NCBI RefSeq assembly: GCF_000385135.1 | Contig: NZ_ARQM01000010.1 | Location: forward strand, 1,550,001-1,614,000 | Direction of reading: 5' to 3' | Source of the DNA: Promicromonospora sukumoe 327MFSha3.1 | GTDB taxonomy: Bacteria > Actinomycetota > Actinomycetes > Actinomycetales > Cellulomonadaceae | Length of the DNA: 64,000 nt | Part shown: positions 53,280 through 62,999 of the stretch, piece by piece | Position numbering within the stretch: position 1 is the first letter of the stretch | How the letters are laid out: every line of letters starts with the position of its first letter | Program-made: the position numbers and the translations under genes | The notes under the pieces: generated by a model | What the model saw: the letters and a program-made list of their open reading frames with translations, nothing else | What the model was told of the DNA's origin: nothing | Databases searched by the model: none

Positions 53280-53636
53280 TCACACGGGCTGCGGGGTGAA
53301 CACCTCGAACGTGTTGCCGTCCCGGTCGGCAACGATGCTGCGTACACCGCCGGCAGAGGGTGTCGGTCCGTCCAGGACCCTTCCGCCGGTGTCGGTCAGT
53401 GCCGCGACCGCGGCGTCGTGGTCCCGGGCCATCAGCGTGGCGGCCCGCCGGAACGGCGCCAGCTGCTCGGGCGTGCCCTCGATGAGCATGAACGTCCCGA
53501 CGATCGCCATGCGGAACTGCGGGAACTCCAGTCGCCGCACCTCTTGGGTCCCGGCGAGCGTGCAGTAGGCGGGCAGCGCCGCATCGAGGTCGGCGACCTC
53601 GATGCGAGACATCACGGAATCGATGATCTTCGTCAT
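53280..53636 (-). CDS. VOC-family (glyoxalase-like) protein
   Basis: A 118-residue single VOC unit (MSRIEVADLDAALPAYCTLAG, FMLIEGTPE, VADRDGNTFEVFTPQP). Metal ligands are not clearly conserved. ATG at 53636; an in-frame GTG six bases upstream is an alternative. Convergent to the XRE gene and divergent from an SDR. Confidence 0.8.
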   Translation of the reverse strand: MTKIIDSVMSRIEVADLDAALPAYCTLAGTQEVRRLEFPQFRMAIVGTFMLIEGTPEQLAPFRRAATLMARDHDAAVAALTDTGGRVLDGPTPSAGGVRSIVADRDGNTFEVFTPQPV

Positions 53637-53792
53637 GGCCACGACCGTAGAAGCCCCTGGAAGCGTGCGTAAGCACGCAGGCCAGTGGCGCTGATACTAG
53701 TTTGAGCGCCACCAGCACTAGGTATAGCGCCCGGGTGAGTCGGGGGCACACGGTGGGAAACGCAACCCCACCAACCCACACAGGAGATCACC

Positions 53793-54662
53793 ATGACCGT
53801 GGAACCACGCGTGGCCCTCGTGACCGGAGCAACCCAGGGGCTGGGACTGGCACTGGTTCAGGAGCTGTCCCGACGCCTCAACTCCCACGACGTCGTCTAC
53901 CTCACCGGGCGTAACCTCGCCAAGGCCGAAGCCCTCGCCGGCGAGCTCGCCGACACCGCCACGGCAAAGGTCGTCGCGGGACAGTTCGACGTCGCCCAGC
54001 CAGACTCCGCGGCACGGCTCGCGACTCTCATGCAAGACCGGCACGGCGGCATCGACCTCGTGTACAGCAACGCCGTCATGCGGGTCACCCCCGGCGACGA
54101 CGTGCGCGACGTCGTGACCGAATACGTCGAGGTGAACAACCTCGGAACCACCCGCCTCCTGCGTGCGTTCGCGCCGATCATCCGCGACCATGGCCGCCTG
54201 ATCGTCGTGGCCAGTTCCCTGGGGACACTCGACTACCTCGCGCCCGTCCTGCACCCCACCTTCCGCGACCTGCACACCCTGGACGACGTCGACGCCGCGA
54301 TCACCGGCTGGCGCGACCAGGTCGCCTCGGGGACGATCACCGGCACCCCATGGCCCGGGTTCATCAACATCCCGTCCAAGATCGGACAGGTCGCCGCCGA
54401 CCGCGCGCTCGCCGAGCAGCGCCGCACGCACGATGCCCAGCGCGACATCCTGCTGGCCGCGGTGTGCCCGGGCATGATGAACACCCCGACGTCGGGCGCG
54501 TTCTGGGACGTCGCAAACGCCCCGTCGCCCGCGCAGGCGGCTGTCCCGCTCGTTGATTTCGCGCTCGGCCCGTTCCAGGGAGCGCTGTACGGCGAGCTCT
54601 CCCGCGAGGGGCGTGTGCTCGAGTTCGACCGGTACGTTTCGCTCACGGCGGCCGCCATCTGA
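53793..54662 (+). CDS. Short-chain dehydrogenase, carbonyl-reductase-like
   Basis: A 289-residue SDR with TGATQGLG at the N-terminus. The usual NNAG is SNAV here, and the catalytic Tyr is replaced at the expected place by PSKIGQV with Ser (INIPSKIG), so the Tyr-x3-Lys motif is atypical. It resembles CBR1-type reductases in overall pattern (VDDAAI, CPGMMNT). Activity is therefore uncertain. ATG preceded by AGGAGATCACC. Confidence 0.75.
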   Translation: MTVEPRVALVTGATQGLGLALVQELSRRLNSHDVVYLTGRNLAKAEALAGELADTATAKVVAGQFDVAQPDSAARLATLMQDRHGGIDLVYSNAVMRVTPGDDVRDVVTEYVEVNNLGTTRLLRAFAPIIRDHGRLIVVASSLGTLDYLAPVLHPTFRDLHTLDDVDAAITGWRDQVASGTITGTPWPGFINIPSKIGQVAADRALAEQRRTHDAQRDILLAAVCPGMMNTPTSGAFWDVANAPSPAQAAVPLVDFALGPFQGALYGELSREGRVLEFDRYVSLTAAAI

Positions 54663-54688
54663 CGGGCGGCACCTCATGCCGCGACGCG

Positions 54689-55234
54689 TCAGTGAGCGCG
54701 GTAGAGGTCGATGGCGACGCTCATGCGCGTCCTGAACTCCTCCCGCGTGCCCGCGTCGTGCTTGATGCCGATCGCGGTGCTGATGAGGGTGCGTGCGACG
54801 TCCTCGGGGGTGGCCCGCGCGTCCTGGTCGCGGGCTTCCCGCACGGCGGTGGTGACCAGCGAGCGGAAGCGGCTCGAGTACTCCGCCGGCATCGTGCCCA
54901 GCAGCCCGGGGTTGGCCTCGATGAGCCCGTCGATCTCTGCCGCGAGCGGCCCGACGTAGCGGCCCGACCAGTGGTCGAACGCCTCGAGGAGGCGGTCGTT
55001 CAGCGGAGCGCCGTCGTCGGCGAGGGCCGCGGCCGCTGCCCCGACGCCGTCCTCGAGCGCGTGCTCCACGGTGGCGTGGAAGAGGTCGGGCTTGGCCGAA
55101 AAGAGGAAGTACAGGCCTGGCCGTGAGATGTCCGCGGCCCGCGCGACGTCGTCCATCGACGTCTTCCGGTAGCCGTGGCGGGCGAAGGTCGTCAGTGCCG
55201 CGTCGAGTACTTGTGTCCGTCTGTCGCGGTGCAT
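54689..55234 (-). CDS. TetR-family transcriptional regulator
   Basis: A 181-residue TetR protein with helix-turn-helix KTSMDDVARAADISRPGLYFLFSAKPDLF. ATG follows GGAGGCGTC. Divergent from an SDR gene across an inverted repeat at 55289-55320. Confidence 0.88.
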   Translation of the reverse strand: MHRDRRTQVLDAALTTFARHGYRKTSMDDVARAADISRPGLYFLFSAKPDLFHATVEHALEDGVGAAAAALADDGAPLNDRLLEAFDHWSGRYVGPLAAEIDGLIEANPGLLGTMPAEYSSRFRSLVTTAVREARDQDARATPEDVARTLISTAIGIKHDAGTREEFRTRMSVAIDLYRAH

Positions 55235-55288
55235 GACGCCTCCTGGTTCTCGCGGGACCTGCTCGGCCGAGAAGTCCCGCAGGGTGCT

Positions 55289-55320
55289 CACTATACAGAA
55301 TCTGTCTCTTGCGTATAGTG
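55289..55320. promoter_or_regulatory. Inverted repeat CACTATAC/GTATAGTG, TetR operator
   Basis: Perfect eight-base arms separated by 16 bases, 38 bases before the SDR start and 55 before the TetR start. Confidence 0.55.
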
Positions 55321-55357
55321 ACCGGACGTTCGTTCCTGTCTCGTTCTGGAGGTAACG

Positions 55358-56335
55358 ATGTCCCGACCCGCACTGCTCAACACCACGTTCGACGCCCACA
55401 GCACCGCGGACGACGTCGTGGCGGGCCTCGACCTCACCGGCGTACGCGCGGTGGTCACCGGCGCCACGTCGGGGCTGGGCCAGGAGACGGCCCGTGCGCT
55501 CGCGACCACGGGAGCCGAGGTCACGCTCGCGGTGCGTGACATCAGGGCCGGCGCGGCCGTTGCCGAGGAGGTCTCGGCAGCCACCGGGAACGCCGCGGTC
55601 CGAGCCGCCCACCTCGACCTCGCCGAACCCGGCTCCGTCGCGCGCTTCGTCGCCGGCTGGGCCGGTCCGCTCCATCTGCTGGTCAACAACGCCGGCGTGA
55701 TGTCGCCGGTCCTGGCGCGCAACTCGCTTGGCTGGGAACTGCAGCTTGCGACCAACCACCTGGGTCATTTCGCACTGTCCGTGGGGCTGAGGGACGCGCT
55801 CGCAGCCGGTGCGGCCGAACGCGGCGGTGCCCGGGTGGTCGCCCTGACGTCCGGGGCCCACATGAACTCGCCGGTCGTGTTCGACGACCTGCACTTTCGC
55901 CGGCGGCCGTACGACCCGCAGCTCGCGTACGCGCAGTCCAAGACAGCGAACGTGCTGTTCGTCGTCGAGGCGACCCGCCGCTGGGCGAGCGACGGCATCG
56001 TGGCCAACGCCGTCAACCCCGGGGGTGTGGCGACCGGTCTGCAGCGTGACTTCACGCCCGAGATGAAGGCGTACCTGGACCGTCAGGAGGCGGCCGGCGC
56101 CTTCCGCTACAAGACCGTCCAGCAGGGTGCCGCCACGACACTCGTCGCGGCCACGGCCCCGGAGCTCGCCCGCAGCGGTGGCCACTACCTCGACGACTGC
56201 AACGAGTCGTCGACCGTGTCCGACGACGCCGACCTGCGCGGCAACAGCCACGCCGTCAAGGAGTGGGCGCTCGACGCTGAAGCCGCCCGGCGGCTGTGGC
56301 ACGTCTCCCTCGACCTGACCGGCCAGGAGCCGTGA
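55358..56335 (+). CDS. Short-chain dehydrogenase, retinol-dehydrogenase-like
   Basis: A 325-residue SDR with TGATSGLG, NNAGVM, the NHLGHFAL motif and catalytic Tyr-x3-Lys in AYAQSKTANV. This long-chain subgroup reduces bulky ketones or aldehydes. ATG follows GGAGGTAACG. Regulated by the divergent TetR (inference). Confidence 0.88.
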   Translation: MSRPALLNTTFDAHSTADDVVAGLDLTGVRAVVTGATSGLGQETARALATTGAEVTLAVRDIRAGAAVAEEVSAATGNAAVRAAHLDLAEPGSVARFVAGWAGPLHLLVNNAGVMSPVLARNSLGWELQLATNHLGHFALSVGLRDALAAGAAERGGARVVALTSGAHMNSPVVFDDLHFRRRPYDPQLAYAQSKTANVLFVVEATRRWASDGIVANAVNPGGVATGLQRDFTPEMKAYLDRQEAAGAFRYKTVQQGAATTLVAATAPELARSGGHYLDDCNESSTVSDDADLRGNSHAVKEWALDAEAARRLWHVSLDLTGQEP

Positions 56336-56496
56336 AGCGATTCGTGGCCAGCGCGCAACGCAGTGTGCCCGCCTAGGTAGTTCTTGCCGATGCGATGGTG
56401 CGGGTCCGTCGGCGATCGTCCTGGTGCGTCAGTCAGCACCCGCAGCGTGCTGGTCGCTCCCGGACACCCACGTACGACCACGAAGAGAGCAATCGA

Positions 56497-56862
56497 ATGA
56501 GCCGAATGATGCAGTTCGCCTGGTCCGCGTTCCTGCCCGCCAAGCCCGAACCCGGCATGACGATCCTGGACCCGTCCGTCACCCGCATGCGGGTGCTGCC
56601 ACAGGACCTGGACTTCATGCGCATCGTCAACAGCGGTGCCTACCTGCAGATCATGAACGTCGCCGGGTACCGGCACATGGGGCGGGCGGGAGGACTGCGC
56701 CTGGCCGCGGAGCAGTCCTGGATCGGGGTCGTGGCGGCCTCGACCCTCCGCTACCGCCGTTCCCTGCGCCTGTGGGACCGGTTCGAGGACACCTCACGGG
56801 TACTCGGCTGGGACGACCGAGCCTTCCAGATCGCCGTTCCCAGTCCTGCCCGCGCGTCGTAA
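56497..56862 (+). pseudogene. Acyl-CoA thioesterase-like (hotdog) gene, 3'-truncated
   Basis: The frame gives 121 residues matching the first two thirds of FadM-type hotdog thioesterases (MRVLPQDLDFMRIVNSGAYLQIM, AASTLRYRRSLRLWDRFEDTSRVLGWDDRAFQI), then breaks into VPSPARAS and stops. Members usually run about 60 residues further. The break coincides with the start of the lower-GC right margin, so a recombination event probably removed the end. Confidence 0.65.
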
Positions 56863-56871
56863 TCTCCGGAC

Positions 56872-57207
56872 ATGTCCGAAGTGAGTGACGGCGATGCGGT
56901 TGAACTATCCGTGCGCAAGCACCTCGATGATCCATCTTCCTGGACCGAGCCGACTGGATATCCCGACTCGCTGGCACTGTGCGCGATTGACTCGGTCTAC
57001 TCGCTGCAGTCGCGCTACTCCGCGGCTGTCCGCGTAGTTGACCGCTACCGCACCTACCGCCGGGACCAAGGCGGCCGACCAGACAGGGACGGCGCATCTG
57101 AGTTGCTGGCAGCGATCCAGGAGTCAGGAGGGCCTGTCCCGGGAACAACGCTGCGGCAGCACGCGGCACCGAAGTCCATCACAGTGAGGAATGGGCGACT
57201 CATCTGA
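56872..57207 (+). pseudogene. Hypothetical protein fragment, helix-rich, 3'-truncated
   Basis: An open frame of 111 residues with YPDSLALCAIDSVYSLQSRY and VVDRYRTYR, a pattern seen in actinobacterial hypothetical proteins of roughly 200 residues. The frame stops at 57207, while a different coding frame is already open beneath it and continues downstream, so this looks like the front part of a gene joined to foreign sequence. Function unknown. Confidence 0.5.
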
Positions 57208-57467
57208 AGGGCCTTGGATACGAAGGGGAACGAGCGCTTCCCTCCGGGGCGCGCCCAGACGGGTTCACAGCAGCAGGTTTCCCTGTAGAACTCAAGCCGG
57301 CCACGCAGAGTGGCATTCGGCGAGGAACGAGGGAACTCCGGAAGTATTTGAAGGAGATGGGTGTGGATTACGGGGAAGTTTGGGCATACAAGGAAGGGGC
57401 AAATGGTTTGGAATTCATGATCGCTCGGGTCCCTAAGAGCCCGCACAGATGGTGGCGCGTCTACTGA
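57102..57467 (+). CDS. Nuclease-like toxin domain fragment without its own start
   Basis: A frame open from 57102 to the stop at 57467, with good coding character from about 57195: HLKGLGYEGERALPSGARPDGF, then FPVELKPAT, RELRKYLKEMGVDYGEVWAY and HRWWRVY at the end. The Asp-containing RPDGF followed by VELK fits a PD-(D/E)xK nuclease core as in Tox-REase polymorphic toxin domains. There is no ATG or GTG start in frame, so this is probably a detached C-terminal toxin cassette. The stop overlaps the next gene's ATG (TGATG), the classic toxin-immunity junction. Confidence 0.55.
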   Translation, partial: VAGSDPGVRRACPGNNAAAARGTEVHHSEEWATHLKGLGYEGERALPSGARPDGFTAAGFPVELKPATQSGIRRGTRELRKYLKEMGVDYGEVWAYKEGANGLEFMIARVPKSPHRWWRVY

Positions 57468-58081
57468 TGGGTGCTCCGAGATCGAGAATGCTTCTTATCC
57501 ATGACCTTCAGGCTTGGGGGGCGCTTGATGGGCATGCCTCAGTGTCGCGGAACGGCTCAGCCGTCTGGGAAGCTCGTGGCCTTGCAGTTACCTTCGCAGT
57601 GACTCGGAGTCCTGGCGGCGCCGTGGAGTGGCGTCTAGCGGTTGACGATAAGGAACTCGGCCCGAGGCTTGCTAAGTTCGGTCGTCTTGCTGTCGGCGTG
57701 TACCCTGTGCGGGGTGACAGATTCGAGTGGCCAGGTGCGGATGATTCATTGGATCTGCTTGGTTCAGAGATTCGTTCCGGTACGGAGCGCATCCAGGACC
57801 GCGATGGCCTGTGTCGCGGCCTTATGGCCGAGACTGACGTGAGTGACGGAGAGACTTTTGTTTGGCTGCCTCGCGTTAGTTATCCCTCCCGTCTTGTTAA
57901 GTCATTCATCCTGGCTCGGAGCCTAGATGACCCAGTTCTCGAGGGGTTGGCGCGCGAGAAGATCGACGCGCTTCCGGCGTCACGCGACAACGCTGGCAGA
58001 ATGGAAGCCGGTCGCGACGTAGCCGTTAGGTACGCAAAGAGCTACTCGAAAGAACTGGGGTTACCAGTCGATCTCACCTGA
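57467..58081 (+). CDS. Candidate immunity protein for the adjacent nuclease-like toxin
   Basis: A 204-residue acidic soluble protein with no recognised family (LIHDLQAWGALDGHASVSRNG, ETFVWLPRVSYPSRLVKSFILAR). ATG at 57467 overlaps the toxin stop as TGATG; an ATG at 57449 in the same frame is possible. Lower-GC codon use matches the toxin fragment. The immunity role is inference from arrangement. Confidence 0.6.
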   Translation: MGAPRSRMLLIHDLQAWGALDGHASVSRNGSAVWEARGLAVTFAVTRSPGGAVEWRLAVDDKELGPRLAKFGRLAVGVYPVRGDRFEWPGADDSLDLLGSEIRSGTERIQDRDGLCRGLMAETDVSDGETFVWLPRVSYPSRLVKSFILARSLDDPVLEGLAREKIDALPASRDNAGRMEAGRDVAVRYAKSYSKELGLPVDLT

Positions 58082-58333
58082 CCGGTTCGGTGCTGGCTCC
58101 TTCGTCATCGCTGCCACCGCGCTACGCAACTCACGTTCCAGATGTCGGTGCGTGAAGGCGTCGGAACCGTCCCGTCCGGCGAGACACAGTCCTCGTTGCC
58201 GGTCGGCAAGAAGTCGTACCCTATAGGTGGTTTCCTGCTGGCGGGCCTGCGCCCATGAACGGACTTCGCGGTCCGGATCCAGAAGGGCCGAGAATGCCCG
58301 TGGCACCGCGTGGATTGGGGTGGGCTTGGGCAC
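58061..58333 (-). CDS. Possible small hypothetical protein
   Basis: A 90-residue frame from GTG at 58333 with plausible composition (AFSALLDPDREVRSWAQARQQETTYRVRLLADRQRG, HRHLERELRSAVAAM). It overlaps the candidate immunity gene by 21 bases at its end. No family recognised; could be a remnant of a larger gene. Confidence 0.3.
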   Translation of the reverse strand: MPKPTPIHAVPRAFSALLDPDREVRSWAQARQQETTYRVRLLADRQRGLCLAGRDGSDAFTHRHLERELRSAVAAMTKEPAPNRSGEIDW

Positions 58334-58826
58334 AGGCTGAACTTACATGCGGCACCAGCCGCCCATGCAACGGGTGCGGCTCTTCCGGACTTCATTGGTG
58401 CCGGGAACAGCGCGCTTGCATACCGCACCGGACCAGATCTGATGCCGGGACCACCCGCTACTCGAGCGAGCCTTGCACGCAGAAGCCGCGGCCGGGCTAC
58501 GGATCTGCGACGACAGTCGCCGCGACGCCTAGGTCGGCCGTCGAGGACCACACCATCACAGCGATCGATGCGACGCCAATGGCTGGCACGGCATACGGGC
58601 CGGCAACCTGGAAGGCTGCCGCTGCCAAGACTCGCTGGCTGGGCTCGGGGTCGAGCCGGTCTGCTGGGCGCTGCTGGTGCTCATCGAATACTCATCAGAT
58701 TCAACCCGCGCCGACCCGACGCGACCCGATACTCTCTGACAGGTCGGTGCGAGCCGATCCGCAAGACTCCGATGAAACCCGTGATTTCTAGAGCTATTCG
58801 GTCGTGCAGAAGGGTCCTTGATTTCT
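58334..58826. other. Non-coding right margin of the island
   Basis: No credible gene was found on either strand in these about 490 bases. All long frames here lack ribosome sites and have low-complexity composition. It may contain the remains of an attachment region or a decayed integrase. A 23-base repeat element starts at 58679. Confidence 0.5.
58679..58701. repeat. 23-base direct repeat, copy 1
   Basis: GCTCATCGAATACTCATCAG plus ATT recurs at 58922-58944 with two changes. The two copies flank the right tRNA-end repeat, as integrase arm-type sites would. Confidence 0.45.
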
Positions 58827-58861
58827 TCAAGGGGTCGCAGGTTCAAATTTTGTCAGCCCGA
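58827..58861. repeat. attR-like repeat of the tRNA-Pro 3' end
   Basis: A 35-base copy of 40498-40532 with two mismatches in the T stem. It has no upstream tRNA half, so it is not a functional tRNA. It marks the right border of the proposed island. Confidence 0.75.
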
Positions 58862-58865
58862 TTGA

Positions 58866-58901
58866 TTCAGGCCTGGAAACTCAAGGGTTTCCGGGCCTGA
58901 A
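58866..58901 (+). terminator. Terminator-like hairpin right after the attR-like repeat
   Basis: A 15-base stem (TTCAGGCCTGGAAAC with GTTTCCGGGCCTGAA, one G-T pair) and six-base loop, starting four bases after the repeat. This is the same offset as the terminator after the intact tRNA, and may be the tRNA's original terminator moved away by insertion. Confidence 0.6.
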
Positions 58902-58921
58902 GGGTTTCTGGGACTTGAGCC

Positions 58922-58944
58922 GCTCATCAAATACTCATCAAATT
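58922..58944. repeat. 23-base direct repeat, copy 2
   Basis: GCTCATCAAATACTCATCAA plus ATT, the partner of 58679-58701. A small hairpin TTGGCCG-N6-CGGCCAA (58943-58962) follows. The rest, to 59147, holds no recognisable gene. Confidence 0.45.
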
Positions 58945-59147
58945 GGCCGCTGGGACGGCCAAATCTCGGCATCCGGGATGCTGGCCGCGCAGAGCGCACG
59001 GGTCGCCTCGGAACGGTGGGGGATGACCGCGCACTTGAGCGTCAAAGAGACGTGCACATCCCCTGCGGGTGGGCTGGGCCCACCGCCGCATGCCACGCAG
59101 AGGCCAGGCCGCCATGCTCGGGGCACCCCGCCTACGCCCGATTCGCG

Positions 59148-59588
59148 CTAGTGCGGCCAAGCACGCGACATCGTCGCCCGGAGGCCCGCGACCGCCTCCG
59201 ACCCCAGTCGGTCACCGAGTTCGACCTCCAGGTCGCGGAGGATCCCCAGGGCCAGGTCGCGGCGCTGCTGTCCTGCTGGCGTGAGCGCAATCCGTGTCGA
59301 CCGCGGGAACCCAGGTCCAGGTTCGCTGCTCAGCAGGCCCTCGCCGATGAGCTGCGTGACAGCCCGATGCATCGTCTGACGGGTCACGTCCGCACGGCGA
59401 GCCAGCTCCGCCGTGCTCACCGCTTCCTCGGCATCCAGATGAGCGAGCACCGCTGCATGCGCCGGCGTGATGCTGGCCACGCCCGCGTCGGACAGGCGGA
59501 CCAGGAACTCGTCGGTGAGGTGACGGACCCCGCGTTGCAGCAGCGCGAGCAGCGGCGCGTCAGTGTTCGGTTGATTCTCGTCCGCCAT
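59148..59588 (-). CDS. MarR-family transcriptional regulator
   Basis: A 146-residue winged-helix regulator (AVSTAELARRADVTRQTMHRAVTQLIGEGLL, then FPRSTRIALTPAGQQ). ATG at 59588 chosen over longer upstream frames, since these would run into the divergent gene. Faces the FAD monooxygenase gene across 70 bases and probably represses it. Confidence 0.88.
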   Translation of the reverse strand: MADENQPNTDAPLLALLQRGVRHLTDEFLVRLSDAGVASITPAHAAVLAHLDAEEAVSTAELARRADVTRQTMHRAVTQLIGEGLLSSEPGPGFPRSTRIALTPAGQQRRDLALGILRDLEVELGDRLGSEAVAGLRATMSRAWPH

Positions 59589-59658
59589 GTTCCGCTCCAG
59601 TGGATCCAGGGGTATAGGATTGCAGTGTAAGCATAGCTGACACAGGGAGAAGCGGCGA

Positions 59659-61277
<1,619 letters not shown>

Positions 61278-61281
<4 letters not shown>

Positions 61282-62153
61282 GCGACGACCTGCTGCCCAG
61301 CAACTGGGGACGCTGGGGCGAGGACGACGAGCTCGGCACGCTCAATCTCGTCGATGACGCCGCGCGGGCGCGGGCCGCCGCCGAGGTCCGGACAGCGACC
61401 TCGGTGAGCCTCGCACGTCCGACCCACCCGGTGCCCCTGACCACCGGCCTGTCCCCGGTCGGCAGCCCGGCAACGGTGCCCGCGCCGGTCCTGCAGATCA
61501 TGAACTACAGCGGGGCGCATCCGGCGGCCGTCACCGACTCCCTGCTCGTCAACACCCACAACGCAGCGCTGACGCACGTCGACGCGAGCTGCCACATCCC
61601 TGTCGACGATCAGCTGTATCCCGGTGTCCCGCTCTCGGACGCCGTCACGCCCGTCGGGGTCCGCCACGGCTCCGCCGACCGGATCTCGGACGGAATCGTC
61701 ACTCGAGGGGTGCTGCTGGACCTGGCCCCGGACGGTGGCTCTCTCGATGCCGGTCACCGCGTGAGCGGAGCGGACCTCGACGAGGCGCTCGATCGGGCCG
61801 GCACCGAGGTTCATCCCGGCGACGCGGTCGTCGTGCGCGGCGGCTGGGAGGTGGACCGACCGATGGATCATCCAGTCCCGGGCCTGGACCTGAGCGCGGT
61901 CGACTGGCTCGACCGGCACGGCGCGGCCCTCTACGTCGGCGACATCGGGGACCGGAGGCCCCCGAGCTTCCCGCTCCCGATGCACCAGGTCGCCCTCGCG
62001 CGGCTCGGCCTCCCGCTGGTCGACGCCGCAGGCCTCGACGACCTCGCCGAGGCGTGCAAGGGCCTGATGCGATTCGGATTCATGCTCGTGATCGCGCCGC
62101 CACGGATCACCGGCACCACCGGGCTCCCGGTCAATCCGATCGCGGTCTTCTGA
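61278..62153 (+). CDS. Cyclase-family hydrolase (kynurenine-formamidase-like)
   Basis: A 291-residue protein of the PF04199 type, with the metal motif in LTHVDASCHI and the usual N-terminal WGEDDELGTLN. Members hydrolyse amides or lactones from aromatic or polyketide breakdown. Overlaps the monooxygenase gene by four bases. Confidence 0.85.
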
Positions 62154-62240
62154 GCCCGCGCGTCATCGCATGGGCGGCCGTCCCTCGCGCCCGCGCTTCC
62201 CCCGTCAAGTGGTCGCCCCGCGTCTGAAGAAACCGCATCT

Positions 62241-62258
62241 CACCTGGTAAGACAGGTG
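62241..62258. terminator. Small hairpin between convergent genes
   Basis: CACCTG-N6-CAGGTG in the 150-base gap between the cyclase gene and the response-regulator gene. Weak, no T-tract. Confidence 0.3.
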
Positions 62259-62303
62259 GGAGGTGGTCTCTTCGTCAGAGGGCGGTACGGCGCCGACCGA
62301 GGG

Positions 62304-62999
62304 TCAGCGATCGGCACCGTCGAGGAGTCCGGCGTCCCGGACCGCCATCGCCGCCGACACCCGGTTGTCGACGCCCAGCTTGCTGAACACCCGGGTGAGG
62401 TTCGCCTTCACCGTCGCGAGGCTGAGGTGCATGCGCGTCCCGATCTCGGCGTTCGACAGGCCGCGAGCCATCAGCACGGCGGCCTCGCGCTCCCGCCCGG
62501 TGAGCGCCGCGACGGCCCGCGCGACGTCTGGATCGGCCCGCCGGCGGCCCGCCGCCGCGGCGATCACCGTGGTCGTGATCGCGGGAGACAGCACCGGGTC
62601 GCCCCGGTGCACCGCCTTGACGGCAGCGATCATCTCGGCCGGCTCGGCGTCCTTGAGCAGGAATCCGGCCGCGCCGTCCGCCAGGGCCGTCAGCACGTCG
62701 TCATCGGTATGGAACGTGGTGAGCACCACCACGCGGGGACTCGGCACCACGCGGTCCCGGAGCCGGCCGAGCACGGCGAGCCCGTCGAGCACCGGCATCC
62801 TGATGTCGAGCAGAACGACGTCCGGCTCCAGCCGCTCGATCTGCGCCAGCCCCTCCGCGCCGTCCCCGGCCTCGCCGACGATCATCAGCCCGGCGTCACC
62901 GCCCAGGACGAGGCGCAGGCCTCTGCGCACCATCGGGTCGTCGTCGACCAGGAGGACCGAGACCGGGCCGGGCACACCGGGCACGCCGGGCGCGTTCAC
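62304..62999 (-). CDS. NarL/LuxR-type response regulator
   Basis: A 231-residue two-domain regulator. The receiver (about 13-130) has the acidic pocket DDDP, the phosphorylation Asp in VVLLDIRMP, Thr in VVLTTF and Lys in FLLKDAEP. The output helix-turn-helix is LTGREREAAVLMARGLSNAEI, LSLATVKANLTRVFSKL. GTG start overlaps the stop of the histidine kinase upstream, so the pair is co-translated. Confidence 0.92.
   Translation of the reverse strand: MNAPGVPGVPGPVSVLLVDDDPMVRRGLRLVLGGDAGLMIVGEAGDGAEGLAQIERLEPDVVLLDIRMPVLDGLAVLGRLRDRVVPSPRVVVLTTFHTDDDVLTALADGAAGFLLKDAEPAEMIAAVKAVHRGDPVLSPAITTTVIAAAAGRRRADPDVARAVAALTGREREAAVLMARGLSNAEIGTRMHLSLATVKANLTRVFSKLGVDNRVSAAMAVRDAGLLDGADR

Noticed and set aside
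58827-58861. Second tRNA gene
   Set aside because: Only the 3' half is present, without D arm or acceptor 5' strand; it is a repeat of the tRNA-Pro end.
58255-58900. Several overlapping plus- and minus-strand frames at the island's right end
   Set aside because: Composition is not protein-like, frames overlap each other, and no integrase motifs (Arg-His-Arg-Tyr) could be found.
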